Program-made: the position numbers and the translations under genes
Part shown: positions 23,973 to 34,278 of the stretch, in pieces
Layout of the letters: each line of letters begins with the position of its first letter
Position numbering within the stretch: the stretch's first letter is position 1
Source of the DNA: Tetrapyrgos nigripes
Taxonomy: Eukaryota; Basidiomycota; Agaricomycetes; Agaricales; Campanellaceae
Direction of reading: 5' to 3'
Assembly: GCA_013368315.1 (NCBI GenBank)
Contig: JAACJM010000035.1
Coordinates: 434,001-498,000, forward strand
Length of the DNA stretch: 64,000 nt
The notes under the pieces: model-generated
What the model saw: only the letters and a program-made list of their open reading frames with translations
Told to the model about the DNA's origin: nothing
Databases searched by the model: none

Positions 23973-24811
23973 TGTTGGTTAGCAATGTTACGGAGTAAGG
24001 CAGTTTGATCAGCGATAGATTGTTGCAAGGCAGAGAGCATAGACAGTGATTCAGTGGATGAGGAAGCAGTGACAGTAGCAGTGGGGGCAGAGGCAGGGGT
24101 AGGAGAGGGTGGGTCATCAGGGAAAAGACTAAAGGTGTCACTAACAGTGGCAGCCACGCGTTGTCTACTTCAGCCCCCTCCTCTGGGTTGACCCATGTAT
24201 CAGTCCTGACAGACAGAAGAGCGATGACCCATCCTCTCACAGTAGTCACACTTGTCATGTCCATGGTTCCCATCTCGTTTCATGTGATCCTTGGAACCGC
24301 AGCCATAGCAGCACCCCTGCATCGCCTTCTGGTAGTCCACGAAGGTGTGTCCGCTACCCTGGGGACGCTTGGTATGGGAGGCATCAACATCCATGGTGTT
24401 AGGGTCTCATGCAGAGGAGAATCTGGAGAGGGATGGGGTAGGGCCAGTGACTGGTTTTCCTACGAACCCTGCTAGGGTCTGTTCCACATGAAGTGCTCGG
24501 TTGATCAGCTCGTCTAGATTTTTAGGGGCCTCCTTCTGTCCTAGCTCCACATTTGCTAATGGGAACAATAGGTCCTTATGAAGGTGCTTTCAGAACTTGT
24601 ACTGGAGGTCCTGATCTGAGAACCCAGTCTTCTCTGGTTTGGCAGTTTTGTCTGAGGATTCGTGGGTAGGTCTATTGACCAAGTTGGTGATTGCCTGCTG
24701 CAGCTGGTTCTGGTTGTTGACCAGAGCCTGGAGGAGGTTTTCAAGGGCAGCAGAGGACATGTCAATGTCAGTGATTGGGGAAGCAATGGGACTGAGTGGG
24801 GCTGGTGACAT
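23963..24811 (-). pseudogene. gypsy-1 gag, decayed and internally deleted
   Basis: Frame with ALENLLQALVNNQNQLQQAITNL, then DLQYKF-stop-KHLHKDLLFPLANVEL, LINRALHVEQTLAGFVGKP, a zinc-knuckle region (CYGCGSKDHMKRD with its last ligand lost, then an intact CDYCERMGHRSSVC), and the end IANQQGF. Stops at about 24,196, 24,179, 24,409 and 24,592 are TGA for expected arginine. Much of the usual gag core is absent before DLQYKF, so I infer a deletion. The final TGA (23,963-23,965) is the real gag end and is preceded by a possible frameshift site. Confidence 0.7.
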
Positions 24812-25350
24812 GGGAAGAGGGGATGGATCAGGTATGAGTGTAGGACTGGGATGGGCTGTTGGTATGGCAGAAGGTGGAGCGGATAGCAGTAGTGGGGTGT
24901 GAGCGATGTCTGGTGATGGAACAGTGGAAGTACTAGATTCAGGACCGGAGAATAGCAGGTGGCTGAAGGCAAGGCGTAGGAAGTGGGAGTGGAGTAGGGC
25001 TGGATTGCTGGGTAGGATTATACTGTTTTCTCCTTCCCAGAAGTAGTAGCAGACCTGGGGGATGGAGTGATGAGCGTGGGGACAAGGCTGTTGCTGGCAG
25101 TTGTTGTAGAGTTCTTCTCCGTTTTCAAGGTAGCTGTCGATATCAAAGCTGACGTGCTTCTGATCTGTTAAGTCAAGACCGTGTAGCCAATCTACACAGA
25201 GCAGTGGTGTCGTAGACAGTGGGGGAGATGCAGAGACAGATGAATCAGAGACTGAGGATGGTGCGGCATATCGTCCAGACGTGGTGATAGTAGCACCTGC
25301 AAGGGTGACCTATACGGAGGCCACCAGTGCAGTAAGGGATCTTGACCTAA
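24812..25350 (-). other. gypsy-1 5' internal region
   Basis: Between the 5' LTR and recognisable gag. Possibly the gag N-terminus, but low complexity (Pro/Ser-rich in translation) and broken. The bases next to the LTR read TTAGGTCAAGATCCC on the coding strand; I could not assign a tRNA primer. Confidence 0.4.
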
Positions 25351-25790
25351 TGTCACAAAGAGGCGAGTGCTTAGATAGTGATAACAAGGATCTACGGGCT
25401 CGACTCGACTAACAGACAGCAGTAAGTACTGGAACTGGTCCCTAACGATGAACAGACAGCAGTAAGTACTGGAACTACAGTGCCCATCAGTAAAGGTGAA
25501 AGAAGTAATGAAAAGGGGAATACACACCTGGTCCCAATGACGAAGAGGTCAAGATGGGGAACCAGGTGTCAGGGCAGGGTTTATATATGTAAAAGTAAAG
25601 CTGTAAAGAAAGCTGTAAAGAAAGCTGTAAAGAAAGCTGTAAAGGAAGCTGTCAAGAAGCTGTATCAAAGCTGTATCGGAGAAATGAAAGGTCCGGTGTG
25701 TAGCATGTGGAACGAGAGTCAAATGGTGTAAAGATCCGAGGATACGGAGATAAGAAGAAATAAATAGTACCAAATATAGATGTCATGACA
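25351..25790 (-). repeat. gypsy-1 5' LTR
   Basis: 440 bp. Contains a partial tandem duplication (CAGACAGCAGTAAGTACTGG twice, 25,404 and 25,451) missing from the other LTR. Most substitutions between the two LTRs fall at CpG-derived positions. Confidence 0.9.
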
Positions 25791-25873
25791 GATGCCAATT
25801 TTTTGACAGTTCCTTTTTTCTTTATTTCATTTGTTTCTTCCCTCCCCTCCCTCCATTTTCTTCTACCTATTTA

Positions 25874-25995
25874 GTGCTTCAACATCATTCCATTCAATTT
25901 TTCTCTCAGGCAGCTCCATTTGAGGTTGCCGCGTTTGGCTATACATAAAACGATTTCCCCTCTACTCAAGCAGAGCAAAGGCATAAGCAATTAGA
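25874..25995 (+). repeat. Split direct repeat B1
   Basis: 122 bp, matches B2 (26,461-26,582) with scattered substitutions. Abuts A2. Confidence 0.75.
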
Positions 25996-25996
25996 T

Positions 25997-26289
25997 GTGT
26001 TTAGATATTATTATTAACAATGGCTAGCTGGAGCATAAACTCGAGTCCTACCTGCCTTACCTGTACACCTATGATCTGACTACATCAGGGAGGTCAGGTC
26101 TCCTTGGTCATGTTTCAATGATCTGGCAATTCCAATGAGAACTTGATCCTCCTGCTATTCATCCTGATTCAGCCTTCACCTTTACCTCCTTTTTTCTCAT
26201 CTACTATTTATACACTTGCCTGTCCTCTCTATCCTTCACTCGTTCCAAGGTCCCCAGCCTTGGACTCCTTTCCGCCTTTCTTCGTTTAC
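25997..26289 (+). repeat. Split direct repeat A2
   Basis: Matches A1 (16,657-16,967). It follows B1 directly, as expected for the internal copy of the circle junction. Confidence 0.75.
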
Positions 26290-26460
26290 CCTCCCATTCC
26301 CACCCTCTGGTATCTATACCATCTTGTATTCTTTTTCCGGCACTGGTAACTGTTCCCTTACTATGCAGATTTTTCCCAAAGTGGTTTTCATGCTAGAAGG
26401 GTTTTTAATGTCTCCCTGCTGGACCATTCTTAGAGTACAGTATGTTACTGTGTATCCATT

Positions 26461-26582
26461 GTGCTTTGACATCATTCAATTCAATTTTTCTCTTGGGCGG
26501 CTCCATTTGGGGTTGCTGCATTTGGCTATACATAAAATGATTTCCCCTCTACTTGAGCAGAGCAAAGGCATAAGCAATTAGA
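26461..26582 (+). repeat. Split direct repeat B2
   Basis: Right end of the DIRS-order element, same length as B1. Confidence 0.75.
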
Positions 26583-26730
26583 GGCAATTTGAAATTGTTC
26601 AAAGCTTATAAAGAGTTTGACACATGAACTATGTTGCAACTCCACCCCATTACCCTGGCCAGAGGCCTCCCTGACGCTGGTCTTTCCCTAATGTTCAATG
26701 TTAAATGCTGTAAAGCATTGGTCAGCCTGC

Positions 26731-27196
26731 AATGAGACCCAACCTCCACTGGACCAAAAGGCCACAATATTCAGTACAGTGTGAATACCATCGCAGGTGC
26801 TATATATGGAATAAGGGATGTGACCCTTACATTACCTCCCCTTTGAGGCAATTTCCTTTCCGGGTTCCTCAGGCTCGGATCAGTATCCTTATATAGAAGA
26901 CCCTGAATCAGTTCTGGTTTCCCACGCCAGTCTCGATCCTAAGCCGTCGATTTGAATGAAGGGCAGAATCCATGGGCCTGTACATGGGAGCTTCCCAGGA
27001 ATCGAACCAACAACTGCTGTGTACCGAATATTCTGTAAAGGATTAGATTAGATTAGATTAGATTAGATTAGATTTAGATTGATACACCCTGTGATCGCTG
27101 ATGAGACCCAACCTCCAACTGGACCAAAAGACCACAATATTCGGTACAGTGTGAATACCATCGCAGGCACTATATATTGAGTAAGGGACGACCCTT
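26731..27196. repeat. Pair of about 100 bp direct repeats around a short unique core, with a GATTA microsatellite
   Basis: About 100 bp beginning TGAGACCCAACCTCC and ending near GACCCTTA occurs at 26,731-26,830 and again at 27,099-27,196 with about ten differences. The 268 bp between them has no ORF and ends in a run of GATTA units (27,041-27,070). This could be a very small LTR-type element (TRIM) or a plain duplication; no TG...CA ends or target duplication were confirmed. Confidence 0.5.
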
Positions 27197-27699
27197 AAAA
27201 ATGCTCCAGCATTCAAAATTAATTGAACTTAACACATCCGAGTGACCGTGTCCAAATCAAGCAAACACCATGCTCAGGGCCCAAGCTGGTTGCACCACAA
27301 TTGACACAACTTGCTAGTGAAAATCTTCAATTGACACGTGGTATGTTGGGCATGTTACAGCTTGCAACTGTACATATAAGCAACATATACAGTATAAGTA
27401 CTAGTAGACGTCGACAGACAAATTTGGCAGCCTGGTCTCGGTCTCTGGTCTTCTCCTACCTACCTTAAGCTTATCTTCATAATCTCCTTTTCACTCTCCC
27501 TCTTGCATTTAAGCACAAAACCCACCCTTCGTTGCCCACAGAGCGCTGTGAGTTCAAACAAAGGAATGAAGCCGAAGCCTGGAAGCGCACCAGCACGTAT
27601 ACATACATGCCAAATACCATGGATCCCATATGTAAAGTTGAGGCTGATGCCACTAGTACTCAGGCTACTAATCTACACAAGGTACTTGGGTAAGTGATA

Positions 27700-28127
27700 C
27701 TGGGGAAAGGTGCCACTGCTTCGCATGGCAAATTACGAGGCCCATTATTGGATAAATAAAATGGTTTTGTATGCAGTAAAAAATCAGATAGAGCCCAATA
27801 TCTCAATGTAATGACACCTTCAATTATAAATGACCTTGGATTGGGTGGAGGAAGCCATAGTGATTCAGAGAGTGGCTCTTGGTGACTTTTGAGGGCTACT
27901 GAGGGAAGGAAAACACGTCTGAAGCTTGTTGTGGTTGGGCCTGTAGTCATCGACAGCAGAGGGAAAGGACTTATGACATACTCACATCGTATCAAGTGTC
28001 AGTTGAAATGGCAGTGTTTGGGCACTTCGGAGCGCTGAGGTGGCATGTAAAAGTTAGAACCTGTGAGAACCTTTGGCACTCAATTGGGGGGTCGACATAA
28101 GTTAACTTGGCCTAAAAGGCCTCGTAA
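27700..28127 (-). mobile_element. Helitron-like non-autonomous insert, copy 1
   Basis: 428 bp. Its two ends match the insert at 62,897-63,522: on the plus strand it starts CTGGGGAAAGGTGCCACTGC and ends CATAAGTTAACTTGG...GGCCTCGTAA. Comparison with DUF6534 copy 2 shows insertion with no target duplication. On the minus strand the last bases are a hairpin (TGCCA TGC GAA GCA G TGGCA) followed by CCTTTCCCCAG, 11 nt to the end: the layout of a Helitron 3' end, although the terminal CCAG is not the usual CTRR. No inverted repeats, no ORF. Confidence 0.55.
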
Positions 28128-28989
28128 CCTACTACTTCCTTGGACACTTGATCTGAGTTGTTTATCTCATTGCTGACACACGTTAATGTTCACCATTGTC
28201 CTTTGACATGGTCGGAAAACAGAACAATGATCATAGGAGCATGGTTGAATTCGATGCTGTATGCATTGGTGATTGACTGAGTGAGTATAGTCTTGCTCAG
28301 AGCTCCATTTCAACTCTCGAGGGGCTGGGCCACTTGCTCACTCGTATACTGACATAAAATATCTATGTATGTCTAGGCCTTCCATTACTTCCGATACTAC
28401 CCCACCAACAAATTCTGTTTAAGATTGCTGTTTTGGCCGCACTTAGCTGCACTACAGTCACAGCAGTGGCAACTTGTGCCAATGTCTACCTCGTGAGTTG
28501 AACAGTTGCAGTTGCACCATACTTATAAGGCCTGATTTGTCGAATTATTTGGATACTACTTAAAGAATGCTGTCATCTTTCAATGTAGGTACATACCTCT
28601 TTTTTCTTTTTCTTGAATTTGATTCAAGAAAATGGTAAGTATTTTTGAAGCTGACTCAATGCCTCATGGACCACTGGATGGCACAGGGAACATATGTGAC
28701 GGTGCTCCTCAAATGCTAGAATGGTAAGTAAGCGGTAATATGAAACAGCATTCCTTGGCCATTCTGAGAATAACTTACTCATAGACTTACTGTTCAGTGA
28801 CTGCAGGCTTAGAAGCGCATACCTGGCTCCCACTGGTATCTCTGCAGCAATTGTTCAAGCATTCATGTTGTACAGATATTGGTCTTTGTGAGTATTATCC
28901 ATTCTCAAAATTTATCTGTGCCATTGTCAGTTACCTGACTTACTCCATCTCTGATCAAACATTTGAAGAACGCGAAGAAAAGTGGTTAT

Positions 28990-29412
28990 TGTCAAGGATG
29001 TTGTCACTTAGCAATTAACCACCCAAGTCACACGATGAACAAGATAGATTGATGAGAAATAAAGACAAGAGAGAGAAAAGAGATGTAGGAAAGTAGTAGG
29101 GACAAGAGACGTATGAGTAGCTGACTATGCTCAACACTGCACTGTACTGAGAGCGGAGTGGAGACGAAGTGAACAGACTAAAGAACTAACTACAAGCCCG
29201 TTGGTATATATGTGAAAGAAGTGAATAAAGAGTAAGTGAATAGGTGAGAATATCCATGGAGATAAAGATCGGAGATAGGAATCGGAGGAGATAAGTGATG
29301 TACATGTCAGATCAAGTGATGGTAACTGTAGACAAGGAAAATGATGATGAAAGAAATGAATAGTAGTCCGTGGAGTTAAGAAATAAATAGGGAAGAGCGG
29401 CGATTCATGACA
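28990..29412 (-). repeat. gypsy-2 3' LTR
   Basis: 423 bp, TG...CA ends. Shares a core ACCACCCAAGTCACAC with the LTRs of gypsy-3 and the solo LTR at 56,729, so the families are related. Confidence 0.95.
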
Positions 29413-29423
29413 CTACCCCCTTC

Positions 29424-29957
29424 TTATGGCGAGCTTACACCGGAGCTCATTCGCCAATTACCGTAATACCTTCTCCAATTGACACACAGTTTTTGTGTTA
29501 ACTCCAATTCATCTGGCCATGATTCGGGTCCCTCCTCCGCGGCATCTCCCCATCCGGTCAGATTGGTTACTGACCCCCAGACCGATGGATTGGACTGCCA
29601 GTCTGGTTGGGTCCATCCGTCGTTGTCCTGCGGAACGATGTGTGCCCCCCACACCGTTGCGTCCCCCCATCTGATGTTTCCCTTATGTTCTGCTTGGAGA
29701 GACGTCCATTGAGCTACACATGTAGCCCGGTGTCCCCGTCCCAATCTGCATCGAGTTCCTCCATCTTCTCCCCCCCACATACACTGTTTGACCCCGTTAT
29801 GGTCTCCTGCGTGTCCTGTGTGAAGTCGACATCGTTGTCCTGAACGTTTTCCATATGCACAACATCGCCCGTTGCCTAGTTGCCACCACTCGGGCTGCCA
29901 TGACTCTGTTGTGGTCGCTGTGTTGGTTGCGAGGACGGTGGTGGTAGTGGCAGACAT
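29424..29957 (-). CDS. Accessory ORF downstream of pol in gypsy-2: Cys/His-rich and WG/GW-rich protein
   Basis: An intact 177-codon ORF on the element's coding strand between the pol stop (30,110) and the 3' LTR, the place where env-like or accessory genes sit. Good start (ACAAATG). Two tandem cysteine/histidine modules: C33-x9-C43-x5-H49-x3-H53 and C59-x10-C70-x5-H76-x3-C80, both carrying RC-RL-x2-GH, suggesting two zinc sites. After them come tryptophans in WG/GW context (RWGD, VWGA, DGWT, VWGS, GWGD, plus MWGG inside the second module), a pattern seen in Argonaute-binding hooks and also in unrelated low-complexity proteins. No stop codons although gag and pol of the same copy have many TGA; at least three CGA codons survive here. 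gypsy-1 and gypsy-3 have no room for a counterpart after pol. I recognise no named family. Function is unknown; nucleic-acid or Argonaute binding is conjecture. Confidence 0.65.
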   Translation of the reverse strand: MSATTTTVLATNTATTTESWQPEWWQLGNGRCCAYGKRSGQRCRLHTGHAGDHNGVKQCMWGGEDGGTRCRLGRGHRATCVAQWTSLQAEHKGNIRWGDATVWGAHIVPQDNDGWTQPDWQSNPSVWGSVTNLTGWGDAAEEGPESWPDELELTQKLCVNWRRYYGNWRMSSGVSSP

Positions 29958-30109
29958 TTGTCTCTGCTATTGGAGGATGTAGGAGGTGGTAGTGGTGCTG
30001 TTGTTTGGAGTGTGGAATTGTTTTTATTTGCTGTTGGAAGGTGGATTTTTAAGACATTCTCTGATAGGACGGGGACCTGACCTTGTTATCTTTTGACGGT
30101 AGACGCCGT

Positions 30110-33100
30110 CTACTTGTGTCGATATGCCCGTGGATGTTCTAGGTGGAATTTCTCGACCATGTCCATCACGTTTGACAGGTTGGACGTGGGGACCCAAGAG
30201 TTCTCAGAGTCAGGGTAGTCCAACCATTTGATCAGGTATTGAGTACCCTTTCTATTCCTGGTGGGCTTTGAATCCAGTATTTTTTCTATGTCGTATTCTT
30301 CATCTGCATCTAGTAATTCCGCGGGTGGTTCAGGGTAATTTGGCCCATGTGCGTCCGTCTCAACGTATGGTGACAGTAAGGATGCGTGAAAGACGGGGTG
30401 TATTCGCCAAGTCTTCAGTAATTTCAACTTGTAGTTGACCTCGCTGATTTTCTCAGTGATTTCGAATGGTCCATGACGACGATCAGACAACTTAGCTTTT
30501 GGTCTCGTCGTTTTTAGATTTTTTCCATCGAGTAACACTCTATCCCCAACTTTGTACCCCATCCATGGTATAGAGTGGTTTCCGTACTGAGTCTTCATGG
30601 TTTCTGCCGCTGTAGATAGACTAGCTTTCAGTTCGTCTCTGAGTCGGTTAAGGTTTTCGAGTCGCTCTTCAACTGTTGGTAAGTTAGATGTCGGGTTGAA
30701 CGTCAGAAATAATCGCGGTTGATATCCGTGTAGGAGTTCGAATGGTGATTTCCCAGTTGCTGAGTGAACTCTAGTGTTATGGCTGAATTCCGCATATGGT
30801 ATGTAGTCTACCCAGTCTTCCTGTCGGTAATTGCAGAAGACTCGTAAGAATTGCTCTAGCTCTTGGTTGTATCGCTCCGATTCTCCGTCTGTCTGTGGGT
30901 GATAAGCTGTGCTCAGGGCTGATTTTACTCCGAGTTTCTCGTGGATCGCGGCCATGACCTTGCTAGCAAACTGTGGTCCCCGGTCGGAGATCATTTTATC
31001 CCACAGTCCATATCGCCACCATGTATGGTCAAGCAGGAGGTTAACCGTACCGTTGCTGTCAATTGTCTTTGTGCATGGCAATATAACGACAGTTTTTGTT
31101 GACTTGTCAATGACAACATGTACTGCATTGAATCCTTTACATTCGGGAAGATCCGTGATGAAGTTGGTTGTGATAGTTCCGAAGGGTCGTTCTGGAATTT
31201 CGGTGGGTACCAAGGGCATTCGGATCGGGTTATTGTTGGCTTTCGTTAGTTGACATTTGGCACAACCGTTGACGTAGTCTCTGACAAATACTGACATACC
31301 TGGCCACCAGAATTCTCTGCTGACTAGTTCATAGGTTTTGTATCTTCCAGGGTGTCCCGTTGCTAAGGAGTCATGGTGTAGTTTTACGATGTCCCGTCGG
31401 AGATCGTTGTCAGCTGGGACATATATTTTTCTGCAGAACAATATGATCCCGTCTTCATAGTTCCATTCCTGTAGATTTTTTACCAGGGACCGTGGTCCGT
31501 TTCGTAGAATGATATCGAGGGCACTCACTACTTCGAGGTCCCTTTTGGAGGACTCTTTGATTCTTCGTCGCAGTTCCACATCTCCTATGGCAGTCACGGT
31601 TCCTTGTCTGGTTGCTCGGATACGGAAGAACTTGGGGTCGAGTAGGACTCTATTGGCATTGTCATTTTCTATCCCAATTTGATGATCTGGTTGTCTAGAT
31701 AACGGGTCAGCTTTGTTAAGGCTTCCCGGTTTATGCATTAGAGAGAACTCAAATCGTGTCAGGAACAGTGCCCATCGTGCTTGTCGTCGGCTTAGTTTCT
31801 GAGCCATTTGGAAGTATGTCAGGTTGTGATGATCAGTCAAGATTTCGATGGAATGTGGGGCTCCTTCCAGGTAATGTCGCCATGCTTCTAATGCCCGTAT
31901 GATCGCAAGTAACTCCTTGTCATGAATATCGTAGTTTCGTTCAGTCTCGGAGAGCAACTTGGAGATGTAGGCCACTGGATGCCATCGATTGTCATCTCCA
32001 GTTTGCATGAGTATTCCCCCTGTTGCATATTCTGATGCATCAACTTCTACTCAGTATGGTTTGGTATGATTGGGCATCAGCAGGACTGGTTTAGAGGTGA
32101 AGGCTGCCTTGAGGGATTGAAAGGCTCCCTCCACTGCTGTCCCCCAACTCCACTGATTATCCTTTTTGGTTAGGTTGAACAGTGGTTGTGCGATTTTTGA
32201 AAAGTCTTTAATGAACAGTCTGTAGAAATTCCCAAATCCTAGGAATGCTTGTACTTCTTTTACCGTTTTTGGGGTTGGCCAATCGACTACTCCTGCTACC
32301 TTAGCAGGGTCCATTGCTAAGGTGTCGTGGGAGACGATAAGGCCTAGGAAGGCGACCTTATCAGTTTCAAAAATGCACTTCTCTGGCTTCGCATATAAGT
32401 TGTTGTCCCGTAAGTGTTGTAACACCTTTCGTACGAGTTCACGGTGTTCTGACAAATCATGGGTGAATATGAGAATGTCATCCATATAAATAACGACCTT
32501 CCCTTCATCAATGAGATCCTTAAAGATTGTATTCATCATTGCTTGGAAAGTGGCAGGTGAATTAAGAACATGACTGTCGGCTCGAAGAGTCCTCGATTGG
32601 TCTTGAAGGCAGCTTTCCATTCGTCCCCTTCCTTGATCCGGACATTGTTATACCCCCATTGGAGGTCGATTTTGGAGAATACGTGTGCGTTTTTGAGTTT
32701 GTCGATCAATTCTGGGATAAGTGGTAAGGGATACGTGTTCTTTATGCTGCCCTTGTTCAGCTCTCTGTAGTCCTGTACAGGTTGTAGTTTTCCATCTTTT
32801 TTCTTGACAAAGAAGAAAGGACTTGCCATGGGTGACTTCGATGGTTTAATGTATCCTTTTTTCAGATTTTCGTCTAGGAAAGAGTCTAATTCGGTTTGCT
32901 CGTTGGGTGACAGAGGGTATGTTTTGCATGTTCGCGGTTGAAAGTCTTCTCGTAGTTCGATTGCGTGGTCCCAACTGCTTCGTTGGGGTAGACGTTCAAA
33001 GGTTTCTTTATCGAATACTGACAAGTAGTTGTGATATTGTTTGGGGATTCGTTCTTTTAGTGATGTCAGTTGGTCTGTTGTCGGTTTGTTTTCAGCGATT

Positions 33101-34278
33101 TGTTGTGCTTTTGTAAAAGCTGCTCAGATACTCAGCTTGGTTCCTGGTGACTCTTCGTCTTGATTTTCCGGAACATTGATATATTCCATGGCGAGTTCGC
33201 TCCATTGGTGTGGAACTTCCCATTGTCCGGTTGTATCTTCTGAGGATAACAGTGCTCTCAATTCAATCGGTTTCAAGTGAGTGTTCGGATGCCATGATCT
33301 TCGCCGTTGCCCTGCTACCTTCGGTTGTGCTACTGACCTACAGGGCCCTGTAGGTTCTTTGTATAGCACTTGGTATTCCCGGTGATATGTTCTAGGATCA
33401 ACTGCTTCAGGTCGTCTTGGTTTCGTGGGATGTATATTCGACTTAGCTCTGATTTTAACCGGTGGATTCTCTAACACGCAGGTATCGTTACAGTGCGTCA
33501 AGTAAACTTCTGAGGTCGCCCAGTTGATTTCTGGGTTGTGGTGTTCTAGCCAGTTGGTTCCTAGAATGATATCGTGTTTACCAATGTCCGTAATATAAAA
33601 TTTGGAAGTTTCTTCATGATACGATTTTCGATCTTGTGTATAGATTCGTAACTTTTGGATGGTATAGTGTGTCACCCATCCCATAACGTTTTCCGATCCA
33701 TCAACATTTTGTACGGGGAAGGGTTTTTTTATGGGGATTCAATTCAAGTGATGTTTTTGAGTGAAAGCGTTGTTGATAATAACTCCTTCCGCTCCGCTGT
33801 CCAGTAAAGCGATTGCGTCGATTTTTCGTCCAGTTATTTTCCCGATTAATTCCGTTTCTAGTTCTATTGAGGAAATCTGTCGATTCCGAGTGATTGCCGT
33901 GATTTTTAGCTTAGATGGGAATTGTGGCTTACAAAAGGGTATAAGGCTCGTGTATTGCCTATTCTTTACTGGTATATATGTCCACATTCCTCCTCCTGAC
34001 GACGTGACAGGGGAGGTATTCAAAAATCCGATTCTGTTACCAGGTCCTTCAAGTAACCTGCTGCCTTCTCCCTTTCTTCTCCAGATAATGCCCTGACCTT
34101 GGCAGTGAATTCTTCCGCAATTTCTTTCATGGTCAGATTTGTTCCGGAGGATGATGCTTCGGTAGTAGCTGTCTTGATCGAAGGTTTCCAGGTCGTGTTG
34201 TCTGAATTGCTTGTACTGGATCTGGGGAACGTAGGACAGTTGAATGTAGTATGTCCTAGACCGCGACAACCAAAGCAT
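30110..34278 (-). pseudogene. gypsy-2 pol polyprotein with chromodomain, decayed
   Basis: Protease (ALLDSGAEGVIINN); RT with KKDGKLQPVQDYRELN, IDLQWGYNNVRIKEGDEW and catalytic VIYMDDILIFT; RNase H (VEVDASEYATGG); a long integrase with HHCC region (HHDSLATGHPGRYKT...CAKCQLTK), DDE core (VIDKSTKT, ISDRGPQFASK, YHPQTDGESERYNQE) and GPFEI-type C-terminal module; chromodomain YDIEKILDSKPTRNRKGTQ then YLIKWLDYPDSENSW; stop at 30,110. TGA stops at about 33,736, 33,121 and 32,046 replace expected arginines. A 10 nt deletion at about 32,566, in the FFGLTNSPATF block, shifts the frame. Integrase and chromodomain are free of stops. Confidence 0.9.
34020..34029 (-). promoter_or_regulatory. Candidate -1 frameshift site, gag to pol (gypsy-2)
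   Basis: Coding strand reads TCG GAT TTT TGA in the gag frame; GGATTTT (34,023-34,029) lies directly before the gag stop and pol is open in the -1 frame (overlap about 258 nt). Same position and geometry as GGGTTTT in gypsy-1, though GGA is a weaker first triplet. Confidence 0.5.

Larger units (their letters stand above)
19739..25790 (-). mobile_element. Ty3/gypsy retrotransposon (gypsy-1), LTR to LTR
   Basis: Complete LTR pair, 19,739-20,147 and 25,351-25,790, each with TG...CA ends (TGTCATGACG... ...TTTGTGACA on the coding strand). Flanks GGTGC (left) and GATGC (right) match at 4 of 5 bases. A polypurine tract (AGGAGGGGGGTAA, coding strand) abuts the 3' LTR at 20,148-20,160. Gene order gag, protease, RT, RNase H, integrase, chromodomain fits the chromovirus branch. 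It sits inside the DIRS-order element. Dead: several TGA stops, a 5 nt duplication in integrase, and an apparent deletion in gag. Confidence 0.9.
16657..26582 (+). mobile_element. DIRS-order (Ngaro/PAT-like) retrotransposon with split direct repeats, interrupted
   Basis: Reads A1 (16,657-16,967), RT-RNase H coding region, then after a nested gypsy B1 (25,874-25,995), A2 (25,997-26,289), a 171 bp spacer and B2 (26,461-26,582). A1 matches A2 and B1 matches B2, and the B1|A2 junction (GCAATTAGA then TGTGTTTAG) is what joining the right end of B2 to the left end of A1 would give. That is the split-direct-repeat architecture of PAT/Ngaro elements, which replicate through a circle. Removing gypsy-1 leaves about 3.9 kb, short for the order; no tyrosine recombinase is visible. 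Confidence 0.7.

Noticed and set aside
26990..27030. GGTTCGATTCC (B-box-like) on the minus strand near 27,005, suggesting a tRNA or tRNA-derived SINE
   Set aside because: No A box at a suitable distance upstream and the T-stem does not pair; left as chance within the repeat core.
28997..29002. gypsy-2 LTR starting at the second TGTCAC (29,002)
   Set aside because: No target duplication there; starting at TGTCAAGG (28,990) gives a perfect GTTAT duplication.
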